Assembly (NCBI GenBank): GCA_009773735.1
Contig: WSYG01000015.1
Span: 1-47,262 of the forward strand
Length of the DNA: 47,262 bases
Direction of reading: 5' to 3'
Source of the DNA: Erysipelotrichaceae bacterium
GTDB taxonomy: Bacteria > Bacillota_I > Bacilli_A > Erysipelotrichales > Erysipelotrichaceae
Part shown: one piece after another, positions 1 to 8,966 of the stretch
Layout of the letters: every line of letters begins with the position of its first letter
How positions within the stretch are numbered: the first letter of the stretch is position 1
Notes under the pieces: model-generated
Told to the model about the DNA's origin: nothing
Seen by the model: the letters and a program-made list of their open reading frames with translations, nothing else
The model's database searches: none
Translations under genes and position numbers: made by a program

Positions 1-197
1 GTATCGATGTCTGAATCTTTCAACATGGCTTCGTAACTGTCATACGCTTTTTCAATCTGATGAAGTTTCGCAAACTCTAAAGCAGATTCCATAGTACGAC
101 TTTGAATGGCGATGACTTTGACTTCACTGAGCTGATGAGCTGCCTTCACAAACGATTCACTGATCATCCCTGTTCCTACGATACCAACATTAAGCAT
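1..197 (-). CDS. Gfo/Idh/MocA-family oxidoreductase, N-terminal part (cut by window edge)
   Basis: The 65 visible codons form the start of a Rossmann fold. A first beta strand runs into a GxGxxS-type dinucleotide loop (VGIVGTGMIS), and an SRT-type motif follows the second strand, as in NAD(P)-dependent sugar and inositol oxidoreductases of the Gfo/Idh/MocA family. The ATG at 197 has a GAGGGG ribosome site eight bases upstream. The C-terminal catalytic domain lies outside the window, so the substrate cannot be inferred. It is the third gene of a minus-strand run after the broken zinc dehydrogenase and the PHP phosphatase, which suggests sugar or polyol catabolism controlled by the GntR regulator at 2097. 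Family call is firm; role is inference. Confidence 0.85.
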   Translation of the reverse strand, partial: MLNVGIVGTGMISESFVKAAHQLSEVKVIAIQSRTMESALEFAKLHQIEKAYDSYEAMLKDSDID

Positions 198-236
198 ACA
201 TACCCCTCGCTTTCTTTGACCCTTAAGCCAAATGTT

Positions 237-944
237 TTATAATAGATCGAGTCCATCGATCAAACGTTGCGGATTATCAATAAACAAACGCTTTGCTCTT
301 TCACTTCCAAATCTTGTTTCTACCATGGCATAGGCATCACTTAACGTAATGTTTCTGACACTGGTGCGATGGGCATCCGTTGCGACGACATCGCAATAAT
401 CATCCTCTATGAATTTCCAAGATAGATTTCTATCGACTTCTCTGGCAGTATCCAATAAACTGGTACGGTTGACTGAAAAATGACAACCAATGGATCTCCA
501 AACAGCCATTTTACTATAATCATTTTGGATCTGTTTGTAGCGTTCAGGATGTGCGATCAATATTTTATAGCCCATGGATATTAATGTTTTGAAAGTTGCT
601 TCCACATCGATTTCAAACTGAACATCGCTTAGATATGGGATTTCAATTAAGAGCCATTTGGTTTGATTATAGGAGGCAATCCTATTTTCCTTTAACCATT
701 CTAGGGATAAAGGGGTAACCATCAACTCACAGCCCAAATAGAGTTCTACATCTCTAACTTGATCGTAAACAGGTTTTAATATGGCATAATCATTTTCAAA
801 TTTAATCCCAGGTACACAATGACTGGTACATATAACTTTATTAACACCGTCTGCAGCAGCATCTTTGAGCATCGTGATTGACTCCTCGATCGTCTTTGGG
901 CCATCGTCTACTCCGAATAAGACATGGCAATGTGAATCTATCAT
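237..944 (-). CDS. PHP-family phosphatase, CpsB/YwqE-like
   Basis: A 235-residue protein with the PHP-fold pattern of CpsB/YwqE, a manganese-dependent protein-tyrosine phosphatase family. The metal-binding start is DSHCH (residues 3-7) followed by a DDGP motif. Later come TSH, LIEIP, IAHPERY and a C-terminal ATDAH, all in family order, and the length is close to the 240-260 residues usual for CpsB. In capsule loci this enzyme dephosphorylates a BY-kinase. Here there are no capsule genes: it lies between a zinc dehydrogenase remnant and a Gfo/Idh oxidoreductase. It may therefore act on a sugar phosphate or another phosphoester. Family call good, substrate unknown. Confidence 0.8.
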   Translation of the reverse strand: MIDSHCHVLFGVDDGPKTIEESITMLKDAAADGVNKVICTSHCVPGIKFENDYAILKPVYDQVRDVELYLGCELMVTPLSLEWLKENRIASYNQTKWLLIEIPYLSDVQFEIDVEATFKTLISMGYKILIAHPERYKQIQNDYSKMAVWRSIGCHFSVNRTSLLDTAREVDRNLSWKFIEDDYCDVVATDAHRTSVRNITLSDAYAMVETRFGSERAKRLFIDNPQRLIDGLDLL

Positions 945-983
945 GATGGTCTCCTTTTCTTGACATTTCAGTGATTTATAAAT

Positions 984-1960
984 CTACTTCCAATCAATAA
1001 TAACACCTCGATACACTTCTTTGTTGTTCATTAAGCCTTCATAGGCTTCCATGATGTCTTCTGGTTTGATCGTATGCGTGATGAATTTCTCTACGTCGAT
1101 GGTTTTATTGATCATCAATTCTGATAAATAATCTAAGCCTCTTCTAATGCTTAAACTGGATCCTTCTTTTTCTTCAAAAGGATAAAGTCTGTTTAAAGCA
1201 CCGATGACTTTGATGTTTTTCATATGGATCGTATTGAGCATTGGGGTAATGTTGGTGACATAATCAACGCGTGGTGAACCTAATAAAACAACTTGTGCAT
1301 TCTTAGCTGCACATTGGATCGCTGTATCGATCGCTGCACTAATACCGGTCGCATCAACCACGATATTGGCCCCTTTGTTTTTGGTTAAACTCATAACAGC
1401 TTTGATTTGTTCATTGACTGGACAATTTATGATATTTGTCAATCCTAAATCTTTTGCCTGTTCACAACGTGATTGAACTGGATCGACAACTATGACTATT
1501 ACGCCCATCTGTTTATACAGTAAGGCTAAGACTTGACCTAAGATTCCTAAACCAAAGATCACAACCGTGTCAAAAGGTTTCACATCGACGCTTAAGATCC
1601 CATTCATGGCGATCCAACTCATCTTAAGGACTGCTCCTTCGCGATCATTTAAGCGCGGATCCATTTTATACAGGTTCCCGCTTTCTGAATTGGATTGATC
1701 ATAAAGATACATACTCGCATGTTGTCCTGAATGGATGACTTTATCACCGATCTCAACATTTTTGACCAATATCCTGGTCTTACCGGATAGGTCGCCCCTA
1801 CTTTTAATCCAAAAACTCGTGATAATTCTGTTCCTGGACTGATAAAAGACACTGTGTTTTCGATGAGGCACATATATGGATTCATCGTCTCAAGATTTAA
1901 TTCTTCTTCTACGATACTCACATCTTTTACACCATGAATGATCACACTTCTAATTTTCAT
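984..1960 (-). pseudogene. Zinc-type medium-chain dehydrogenase, frame broken
   Basis: The ATG at 1960 follows TAAGGAG and opens a threonine-dehydrogenase/sorbitol-dehydrogenase-like GroES domain (ISPGTEL, then YPVRPGYW). At about 1760-1790 the frame is lost. The remainder (VEIGDKVIHSGQ, a Rossmann segment with GLGILGQVLA, then DATG) continues in another frame to a stop at 984. Family members have roughly 10-12 more residues between PGY and the GD(K/R)V turn than are left here. The 977-base length implies a loss of 3n+1 bases, so a deletion of roughly 31-37 bases is more likely than a one-base slip. It lies divergent from the GntR gene and probably led the operon with the PHP and Gfo/Idh genes. 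Confidence 0.75.
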
Positions 1961-2096
1961 TTGTTTCTCCTTATATAGACTCTTTCTTGAGTCTGTGTTT
2001 ATCGTGTTGTACAACTTAAGCTTATGAATACCCATAAACTTGTTTTGTTTTATGTGGCACTTGTTATGTTAATATAATCATAACAGGACCAATCCA
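1961..2096. promoter_or_regulatory. Divergent regulatory region with two palindromes
   Basis: This intergenic stretch separates the dehydrogenase remnant (minus) from the GntR gene (plus). It holds the perfect palindrome GTTGTACAAC at 2006-2015. It also holds a perfect 7-bp inverted repeat, TGTTATG (2062-2068) and CATAACA (2079-2085), with a 10-base AT-rich spacer, lying 12 bases before the regulator's ATG. Both look like dimer-binding sites, and the second is well placed for autoregulation. The word ACAACTTAAG at 2011-2020 recurs exactly in front of the second GntR gene at 8038-8047. The palindromes are seen; GntR binding is inferred. Confidence 0.6.
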
Positions 2097-2819
2097 ATGA
2101 CAGAAAACAAAAAAGTTAAGAAATATCAGAAAGTCATCATCGGACTTACTTCAGACATCGAAACCGGAAAACTTAAACCCAATCAACAATTGCCTTCAGA
2201 AAATGATTTATCCGAGATTTATAGTGTGTCCCGAATTACCGTTCGTAAAGCATTAAGTGAATTGGTTTTATCTAGGATCATCACAAAATCTCAAGGCAGA
2301 AGTACCATTGTCAACAATCAAATCATCGATAAGAAACTCAATGAAGTTGTCAGTTTTACCAAATCATCTTTACTAAGAAATGAACAACCATCAACCAGAG
2401 TCATCTTAGTCCAACTTGTTGATCCTTCAGTCTACATTGCTAAGATGCTCAACATCGACATCAGTGATAAAGTGTGGCAAATCAAGCGTGTTCGTTATAC
2501 CAACGATTTCCCATTGATCTATGAAGAATCTTTTTGGATCAGCAAGTTGATTGGTCCTGTAACAAAACAAATCGCAGAAGGCTCTATGTTTTCTTACATC
2601 AAGACTTTAGGTATTATGCCTAAAGAAGCAAAACAAGACTTGGATGCGGTAGTCGCGGATGAAGAATTAGCCAAAGAACTTGAGGTTCATGTTGGTTTTC
2701 CTTTATTAAGATCCACCATGATCATCATGGACTCTAAACATGTAGCATTTGAAATCTCTTTCAGTTATCACAGAACAGATCGAGTTAAATTGTCTTTGAT
2801 CAGAAATCTCAACGAGTAA
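2097..2819 (+). CDS. GntR-family regulator with UTRA domain (HutC subfamily)
   Basis: A 240-residue regulator. Residues of about 8-75 form the winged HTH typical of GntR proteins, with LPSENDL and SRITVRKAL, and a wing ending in GRSTIV. The C-terminal part is a UTRA ligand domain, marked by the V.QIKRVRY segment and the YEESFW segment. HutC/NagR-type regulators usually sense a phosphorylated sugar or amino acid. Neighbours on both sides are sugar genes (dehydrogenase, NagA, HAD), so a sugar-phosphate effector is likely. The gene overlaps the end of the HAD gene by 11 bases in convergent orientation. Its frame is intact although three presumed targets are broken. Confidence 0.9.
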   Translation: MTENKKVKKYQKVIIGLTSDIETGKLKPNQQLPSENDLSEIYSVSRITVRKALSELVLSRIITKSQGRSTIVNNQIIDKKLNEVVSFTKSSLLRNEQPSTRVILVQLVDPSVYIAKMLNIDISDKVWQIKRVRYTNDFPLIYEESFWISKLIGPVTKQIAEGSMFSYIKTLGIMPKEAKQDLDAVVADEELAKELEVHVGFPLLRSTMIIMDSKHVAFEISFSYHRTDRVKLSLIRNLNE

Positions 2820-3627
2820 GCTCTAGCTTTAGGAAATCATTTAAGAAATGAGCTACCCCGTCTTCATCACATGACGAGGTAATATAATCAGCAACTGCTT
2901 TGGCTTCTGGATTGCCATTGCTGACACAGACTCCGATTCCACAATCTTTCAACATCTCTATGTCATTGGTAGAATCTCCAAAGGCCATGGTATTGGCTAT
3001 TGTAAATCCATGTTGATGACAAAAATGTTCGATCGCATACGATTTGGATATGTTTTCATCTACGATCTCAATCAAGTCAGGATCAGAGAAGAAACCACGC
3101 ACATGAGGTATCTTGTGCTGGTTGAATAAAGCCAAGGCTGCATTTTTCTTTTCTGGTGGGGCAATAAACATGATCTTAGAATACAGAATATCAGGAATGT
3201 CTTCTAAGTTATGGAAAGTCGCAAGGGACAGGTTGTTCTTACCGATCCTTTGGATCGCATGATCGTCTCGTTTTGCGAATTGATAATCATTGTCATACAG
3301 ACAATAATTAAGATCTAAAGGTTCAAAGATCTTGCCTAAGTCAATTAAAGTCTTTTTATCTAGCGGATAAAAATTATGCTTACGATCAAACTTCATATCG
3401 TGTTCTTGGGCACCATTCATTGTAATGACCACGTCGCATTACTCTAAAATATGGATTTCTTTTAGAACACGTCTAACAGAGTTTGATGATCGTCCGGTTG
3501 CTATTCCAAATAAGATGCCTTTGTTTCTTAAGGAAACGATCGTTTTTATCGAAAAGTCACTAAAACCACCGTCTTTACTTTTAAGTGTATCATCAAGATC
3601 GCATATCACTGCTCTTATGTCATTCAT
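2809..3627 (-). pseudogene. Cof-type HAD phosphatase with an in-frame stop
   Basis: The start at 3627 (AGGAAA upstream) gives a typical HAD motif I (DLDDTL) and IATGRSS. The frame meets TAA at 3439-3441, then continues in the same frame with VITMNGAQ, a cap domain, the DPDLIEI region and motif III/IV (FGDSTNDIEML) to 2809. Ignoring the stop, the product would be 272 residues, the normal length for Cof/YidA-type sugar-phosphate phosphatases. This is therefore a nonsense mutation, not a frameshift. A GTG at 3432 could allow re-initiation, but the product would lack the motif I nucleophile Asp. It follows nagA by 68 bases and was probably cotranscribed with it. Confidence 0.8.
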
Positions 3628-3695
3628 TCGATGGTTTCCTGTTCTTGGTTGGTTATGATACTTCTGCTTCTATTTAACTGTGTCACCAACTCAAG

Positions 3696-4860
3696 TTAAT
3701 CAGATATCCTGCGACTTAATGCTTCTAGGTTTAGGAAGTCTTTGGTTGTTTCGGTATCAAATACCAGTTTTCCTTTGACGTAGGTCAATTGACACTCAAA
3801 CTCATCATTGATGACCATAAAGTCCGCATCTTTACCAACTTCAAGTGTTCCGGTAAATGAATCGATTTTTAGGAAATGAGCAGGATTAAGTGAAGCCATT
3901 TTAGAGACTTCAACTAGGTTGACACCTACTTTTTCAACCAATTGTTTCATGTTGAATAGGACAAACTTACCACTGCCCATGATTCGTCCATGATCATCTT
4001 TGATCAAACCAGTTTCATGGGAATTCATGGCTCTTCCATAACGCATATAACGTCCTGTAGGTAAACCTGCCATATAGTTAGAATCTGAGATGAGTACGAA
4101 TTTTTCATACGGCTGCAGTTTAAACATGATCTTTAACATATCTGTACAGATATGATTTAGATCGGTAATGATTTCATAAGTCAACCCTTCAGACAAGAGT
4201 GCTGCACCCAAGACCCCAACATCTCTGTGATGGATCCCACGCATTCCGTTTCCAGTATGAGTCACCAAATCGATTCCAACTTCATCTAGGGCTTGATAAA
4301 TATCTTTCGCATAAGCAGCGGTATGACACAGTGATACCAACACATGTTGATCATGAAGGTAAGAAATAACATCAAATGGCCATCAATACGATCTTACCTT
4401 TAGCCTTTGTTAGATATCTGTGCGTCTCTTCAATGCTAGGTAAGGGATAATGTTCATCAACAGAATTCTCTCCACCACGAGCCCAGAAAGGTCCTTCACT
4501 ATGGATGCCAAAGATTCTGGCCCCATCATTCTCAAGGTCCATCGTATCTGCGATGGCTTCAAAGGCTTCTTCACGGGCAGTTGGTAAGATACCCGTTACC
4601 CCAATGGATGTCAAAGCTTTAAGATAGCCTTTAACGTCATTGATGGTGGCAGGATCGGTCATTGACCAACCTCCATAACCATGATTATGAATATCTATGA
4701 TTCCTGGCAATATTTTATGATTTCCTAAATCTTTTACGCTCTCAAAAGGTTCATTACATAATGAGGATAAACGAGCAATTTTTCCATCTTCAATGATTAA
4801 ATAGCCATCTATGAATCCTCTTGGGGTCATGATTTGAGATGATTTTAAGGTGTATTTCAT
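3696..4860 (-). pseudogene. nagA: N-acetylglucosamine-6-phosphate deacetylase, frame broken
   Basis: NagA removes acetate from GlcNAc-6-phosphate in amino-sugar and cell-wall recycling. The N-terminal part (start 4860) has the amidohydrolase IDIHNHG and the HSEGPF metal ligand. It stops at 4372 just after LMA, where the family has a conserved Pro-Glu. The rest resumes in another frame with FDVISYL, CHTAA, a THTGNGM variant of the usual THLFNAM, and the catalytic-Asp segment ISDSNYMAGLPTG, ending at 3696. The 1165-base span needs 3n+2 extra bases, so a deletion of about 11-14 bases that removed the Pro-Glu fits best. Neither half alone should be active. A CCACAAT/ATTGTGG palindrome lies just upstream. 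Confidence 0.82.
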
Positions 4861-5302
4861 TTTGCCTCCTTGGTTTGTGCCACAATAAATTGTGGAGATC
4901 AGTGTGATGATTTTTTAGAATTTATTTGTATGAAATGTTTAACAATCATATTTTACAGACAAGAATCATTTTTTGATTTGTCTGTTTATTCATGAATCAT
5001 CTTATTTAGTCCAATTTAAAACTCATGAATTTGTTTTTAGTGTTATCCTCCCCTCATATTAATCTTGTGATATCTGAACACGATTAAGACTCTTATATTT
5101 TAACCTACATGTACTAGTTTTAAAATACATATTTGTATATATATGCTAAAATAAACAGGATTATTTTTTAGAAGCTTACGGATGTTTAGAGTGCATCAAT
5201 AACTACTGAAGATTATCTATGTTTATGCGTTTTATAAGGTATAATTTTAACATTATGGAAGATTGGATTAGTATTAAACACTTAACCTATGGAGGCATTA
5301 TG
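4861..5302. promoter_or_regulatory. Intergenic region between nagA and the OFA transporter
   Basis: No credible gene is seen in these 442 bases. The palindrome CCACAAT-AA-ATTGTGG (4880-4895) lies 20 bases before nagA's start and is a likely operator. A strong hairpin at 4955-4985 pairs ACAGACA and AATCA with TGATT and TGTCTGT around a T5 loop; its function is unclear. For the transporter, an extended -10 element (TGC then TAAAAT at 5147-5152) is the best promoter candidate, leaving a leader of about 145 bases. GGAGG at 5291-5295 is the ribosome site. Confidence 0.5.
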
Positions 5303-6541
5303 ATGGAAATCAACACAAACAAATCCTGGCTAGAAAGAAACTTAACCAATCGCTGGTACCAATTGATCGTTGCCTCTCTTGCGATGATGATGATTTCCAA
5401 TCTACAATACTCTTGGACCCTATTCACCACACCTTTAGTCGATAAGCTTGATTCTAACCTTATTGCGATTCAATATGCCTTTACTCTATTTGTGATGTTT
5501 CAGACCTTTATACAGCCTGCTGGAGGATATCTCTTTGATCGTTTTGGATCAAAGTTGGTTTTTTCGATATCAGGTTTATTGGTTAGTATCGGTTGGGTCA
5601 TGATGGGTAGAGTTACGACTCTATCAGCCCTCTATTTCTTTTATTCGATGTCTGGAGTAGGAGCAGCCGTCATCTATAGCGGATGTGTTGGGATATCGAT
5701 CAAATGGTTTCCTGATAAAAGAGGATTGGCGACAGGGATCATTGCGGGGGCTTTTGGATTGGGATCCATGCCTTTTGTACCTCTGATTGATGGGATCATT
5801 TCCACAAGTGGGGTAACCAATGCCTTTGGGATCATTGGATTGATACAAGGTATCGTCATCATCATTGCGGCCTTTATCTTACGTAATCCTGTGAATGCAG
5901 TGGTTAAAAAAGGTGATGAGAAGAAGGATCAGAAACAAGCTAAGCCTAGCTTCAATCCTTTACAGATGTTAAGGACACCTCATTTCTGGTTCATTTGGAC
6001 CATGGCTTTTGCGGTCAACGTGGGTGGTTTGATCATAACCGCAAACTCAAAGGCTTTCGGTAAGAGTCTACTTATTTCACCTTCAACTATCGTATTTGCC
6101 GTCATGATGACAAGCCTTGCGAATGGATTAGGCCGTGTATTTTGGGGTTGGGTCTCTGATCGATTAGGTCGTTCAAAAACCATGTTTGTGTCCTTTGGGC
6201 TCAATGCGATATTCTTGTTTATATTACCGATTGCTGGTTCTCAAGGAGAATTTGCCTATGTTGTAGCGTTGATGTTGGTCATGTTTACATGGGGTCAACT
6301 CTTCAGCTTGTTTCCTTCACTCAATGCCGATCTATTTGGTTCTGCTTTCTCAGCTGCCAACAATGGTTTCTTGAACAGTTCAAAAGGATTCGCTGCGATC
6401 TTAGGCGGTGGTTTAGGCGCATATTTAGCCAACACCTATGGTTGGACTGTGGTCTTCTCTTTTGCGGCAGTTATGTCGCTGTATGCATCGCTAATGTCAC
6501 TTGTTTTACCGAAATTATCAAAACCGATTAAGCATGGTTAA
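5303..6541 (+). CDS. MFS transporter, oxalate/formate antiporter (OFA) family
   Basis: A 412-residue membrane protein with about 12 hydrophobic segments and the OFA-family look: the first helix region SLAMMMISNLQYSWTLF, a QPAGGYLFDRFG loop after helix 2, a KWFPDKRGLATG loop, and a central cytoplasmic linker rich in Lys (about residues 195-220). OFA members exchange small carboxylates or serve as poorly defined anion carriers. I chose ATG 5303, seven bases after GGAGG; ATG 5300 is possible, and the upstream extension to 5219 has no ribosome site. It is a single-gene unit closed by a strong terminator. The substrate cannot be read from sequence. Confidence 0.85.
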   Translation: MEINTNKSWLERNLTNRWYQLIVASLAMMMISNLQYSWTLFTTPLVDKLDSNLIAIQYAFTLFVMFQTFIQPAGGYLFDRFGSKLVFSISGLLVSIGWVMMGRVTTLSALYFFYSMSGVGAAVIYSGCVGISIKWFPDKRGLATGIIAGAFGLGSMPFVPLIDGIISTSGVTNAFGIIGLIQGIVIIIAAFILRNPVNAVVKKGDEKKDQKQAKPSFNPLQMLRTPHFWFIWTMAFAVNVGGLIITANSKAFGKSLLISPSTIVFAVMMTSLANGLGRVFWGWVSDRLGRSKTMFVSFGLNAIFLFILPIAGSQGEFAYVVALMLVMFTWGQLFSLFPSLNADLFGSAFSAANNGFLNSSKGFAAILGGGLGAYLANTYGWTVVFSFAAVMSLYASLMSLVLPKLSKPIKHG

Positions 6542-6553
6542 TCCATAAACAAC

Positions 6554-6585
6554 AAAGGTGTTCATTTATGAGTGAACACCTTTTC
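6554..6585. terminator. Bidirectional terminator between convergent genes
   Basis: A perfect 11-bp stem, AAAGGTGTTCA and TGAACACCTTT, around an 8-base loop, with T-rich flanks on both strands. It lies between the converging transporter and ceramidase-like genes and can serve both. Confidence 0.9.
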
Positions 6586-6592
6586 TTATTGT

Positions 6593-7879
6593 TTATTTCG
6601 CCAATAGTTTCTTAGCAACTTCTACCATATTGTCTTCAGAATGCTCATCTACGATGGCACTGGCAATCTCATAACCTAAAGGATCTTCATACGTGACCTT
6701 GGTTGGGATGTAGCCAACATAACCATTGGTGTAACCTGTAACGACGGTCTTATGATTAGGATCTAGTTCACGGATACGTTTTCCGATTTCCCCAAAAGTT
6801 TCACCAGGCGTAGAGATCAGATTCCAATCTCCAATACTGATTCTTTGCATTTCGATATCGATATGATCGATATCGATGGATTTCTTAAAGGCAAGATATC
6901 GTTTGGCTCCATCTAAACTTACGATGGCAGTTCTTTGTAAAGCTTCTGATGCATTTTCAGCTTTTAAGCGATCACATTCATCTTGAGAAGTTTTGATTCT
7001 GCTTTCACAGTCTTCATCAGAGGCGAATTTGCGAATATCTAATCTTAACGGTTCTATAACAGCACTGATTTTAACATCCGCCGTTGTATCGATCCATGTG
7101 ACATCTTTGATGACTTCTCCAGCCAACATTCTGCCCATACGTGTCACTTCAGGGACATTGACAAATTTACGATTATGACGGGTACTGACATCGCCTGCAC
7201 AACCTTGGATAAACATCGCAACGGATCCTTTGTATACTTTCTCAACAGTTTCTTGATAGAAAGATACAAAGTCTCCTGAGTATACATAACTATCAGAGTT
7301 CAATACGGTTGGATGACAGGTATATTGTGTCATGATGCATAAAGGTTCAGCTTTCAAATTATCAAACCTAAACACAGTCACTGTATTATCGACATATCTT
7401 GAAGGATCGATACGATTGCTTCCTAGTCCAACCAATTGACTTTGGGCAACCCCAAATGTTACAGGCTCCAAATGCGCATTGGCCCATACAACACCATTGG
7501 CAATCAATTGTGGAAGCAGGGTATTATAAGCGGTGTCAACTGGTGTCGGTTCAATACGATGCGATAATCTGCCCATATCCCCAAAACGAGCCGCTTCTGG
7601 TCCAGAATGGGTATGCGATCCAACCAACATGATGGATTTATATGGAATATCCGTGCGTTCACTGACGATGGTCCGTACTTCATGAGCCAACGCTTTATCG
7701 ACTCCTATCAAATCCAAGGTCACAAAAGCAACCTTTGTGTTTTCATCGTCTAAAACTAAAACATTTGCATACAGCTGATTTAAGATGCCTTCATTGGCAT
7801 GTTTGCGAGCTCCATAGCCAGCCATTCTTAAACCAATTGGAGGGGTGATGTTTACTTTCTTACTTGATCCTTTTAGCAT
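6593..7879 (-). CDS. Neutral/alkaline ceramidase-like hydrolase
   Basis: A 428-residue protein of the neutral/alkaline non-lysosomal ceramidase N-terminal domain family. The family's metal-binding HTHSGP is near residue 90. The other family blocks are FIQGCAGDVS in the middle, and GETF and GYTNGYVGYIPT near the C-terminus. True ceramidases are secreted and larger (600+ residues) with an extra C-terminal domain. This one has no signal peptide and no such domain, so a cytoplasmic amidase on a different substrate is more likely. I chose ATG 7879 (AAAGGAA upstream) over 7924. It is divergent from the second GntR gene, with clustered inverted repeats between them, so it is the probable target of that regulator. 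Confidence 0.8.
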   Translation of the reverse strand: MLKGSSKKVNITPPIGLRMAGYGARKHANEGILNQLYANVLVLDDENTKVAFVTLDLIGVDKALAHEVRTIVSERTDIPYKSIMLVGSHTHSGPEAARFGDMGRLSHRIEPTPVDTAYNTLLPQLIANGVVWANAHLEPVTFGVAQSQLVGLGSNRIDPSRYVDNTVTVFRFDNLKAEPLCIMTQYTCHPTVLNSDSYVYSGDFVSFYQETVEKVYKGSVAMFIQGCAGDVSTRHNRKFVNVPEVTRMGRMLAGEVIKDVTWIDTTADVKISAVIEPLRLDIRKFASDEDCESRIKTSQDECDRLKAENASEALQRTAIVSLDGAKRYLAFKKSIDIDHIDIEMQRISIGDWNLISTPGETFGEIGKRIRELDPNHKTVVTGYTNGYVGYIPTKVTYEDPLGYEIASAIVDEHSEDNMVEVAKKLLAK

Positions 7880-8246
7880 AATGAGTTTGAGTTCCTTTCT
7901 TGCAGAATGCCTTAATACAAGCATCTGCTCATTCTAAATAGACATTCTAAACATGGTCTTGCTTTGGTTAGAATTCGATAAGGTCTCCTCCAGTTCTGTC
8001 TTGTATTGATTTAACAAACAAAGTTGTATATATAACCACAACTTAAGTATACAACTGTTTTTGGTTGTTTCAATCTTAACCTAGACTTTTTGGTGAGTAT
8101 TTTTATTTTACACATTAAATGCAAGTGTTAAAGCTTGGATATTCTTTGATTTAAGGACAAATTGTTGAACAAGATGAGCTTTTATCTATGTGTTATAATG
8201 TATCAATGTAAAGTTGATATGCCTAATAAAGGAAAAGTGAGCACTC
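7880..8246. promoter_or_regulatory. Divergent regulatory region with nested inverted repeats
   Basis: No gene is seen here. A cluster of half-sites lies at 8021-8056. AAGTTGT (8021-8027) and ACAACTT (8038-8044) form a perfect 7-bp repeat with a 10-base spacer. AGTTGTATA (8022-8030) and TATACAACT (8048-8056) form a perfect 9-bp repeat with a 17-base spacer. TTGTATATATAA at 8024-8035 resembles the TTGTATATACAA operators known for HutC-subfamily regulators such as TreR. TATAAT at 8194-8199 is a plausible -10 for the plus-strand GntR gene. Regulator binding is inference. Confidence 0.65.
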
Positions 8247-8966
8247 ATGGCTAGAATAAATAAACATGAAGAAATTAAAGAATATATCGTAGGTCGAATC
8301 AATCGAAAAGAGATCCTACCGGATGAATCCATCGAATCCGAAAATGAGTTGGCCAAACGATTTGAAGTTTCTCGTATGACCGCTCGCAAAGTCATTGATG
8401 AGTTGGTTGTCTTAGGCACACTGCACCGATATCACGGGAAAGGTTCTTTTGTATCCCGTCGTCCTCACTTCAAAGATCTTCAAAGTTATTTATGCTTCAC
8501 AGAAGAAGCAACCCGACGTGGATTAACAGTAACCAGTACTGTCATCGACTTCAATAAAGAAAAAGCAAGTACCCTAGTCGCCATGAAGTTAGGTGTCAAT
8601 GTGAATAAACAAGTATGGAAAATCCAAAGAGTAAGAAATGTTGATAATGAGCCTTATGCTTTTGAAGATTCATTCTATTTAGCATCTGTCTTTGGTGATT
8701 GTACATTAGACATCCTAAAAGGTTCGATCTATCAACATCTAGAAAAAAAGATAGGTTTGGTCATCACCTACGCCAATCAGGAAATCGAAGCTGTGGAAGC
8801 AAGCAGCGAGATCGCTAAACTCCTTAATGTTGTTGAAGGTAAACCTTTGCTTAAGATCACAAATATCTCTTATCTAAAAAATGGAGTTGCCTTCGAACTT
8901 ACTTCAACCTATTATAGGCCTGATCGTTTCAGCATTACCCAGGCCGCTTATCGTACTTCAATCTAA
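8247..8966 (+). CDS. GntR-family regulator with UTRA domain (second copy)
   Basis: A 239-residue regulator. An N-terminal winged HTH (ESENELAKRFEVSRMTARKVI, then HRYHGKGSFV) is followed by a UTRA effector domain (VWKIQRVRNV, YAFEDSFYL, then TSTYYRPDRF). It has the same architecture as the protein at 2097 but is clearly diverged, so the two are paralogues and not a recent duplication. AAAGGA lies about 14 bases before ATG 8247. It is divergent from the ceramidase-like gene, with well-formed inverted repeats between. Most likely it represses that gene and itself and is released by a pathway metabolite; the effector is unknown. Confidence 0.9.
   Translation: MARINKHEEIKEYIVGRINRKEILPDESIESENELAKRFEVSRMTARKVIDELVVLGTLHRYHGKGSFVSRRPHFKDLQSYLCFTEEATRRGLTVTSTVIDFNKEKASTLVAMKLGVNVNKQVWKIQRVRNVDNEPYAFEDSFYLASVFGDCTLDILKGSIYQHLEKKIGLVITYANQEIEAVEASSEIAKLLNVVEGKPLLKITNISYLKNGVAFELTSTYYRPDRFSITQAAYRTSI

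Noticed and set aside
3439-3441. In-frame TAA inside the HAD gene as a recoding or read-through site
   Set aside because: No selenocysteine-like or other recoding context is visible, TAA is used as a normal stop elsewhere, and neighbouring genes are also broken, so a nonsense mutation is simpler.
5219-5302. N-terminal extension of the OFA transporter from ATG 5219
   Set aside because: GGAGG at 5291-5295 lies inside it and is correctly spaced for ATG 5303; the extension has no ribosome site.
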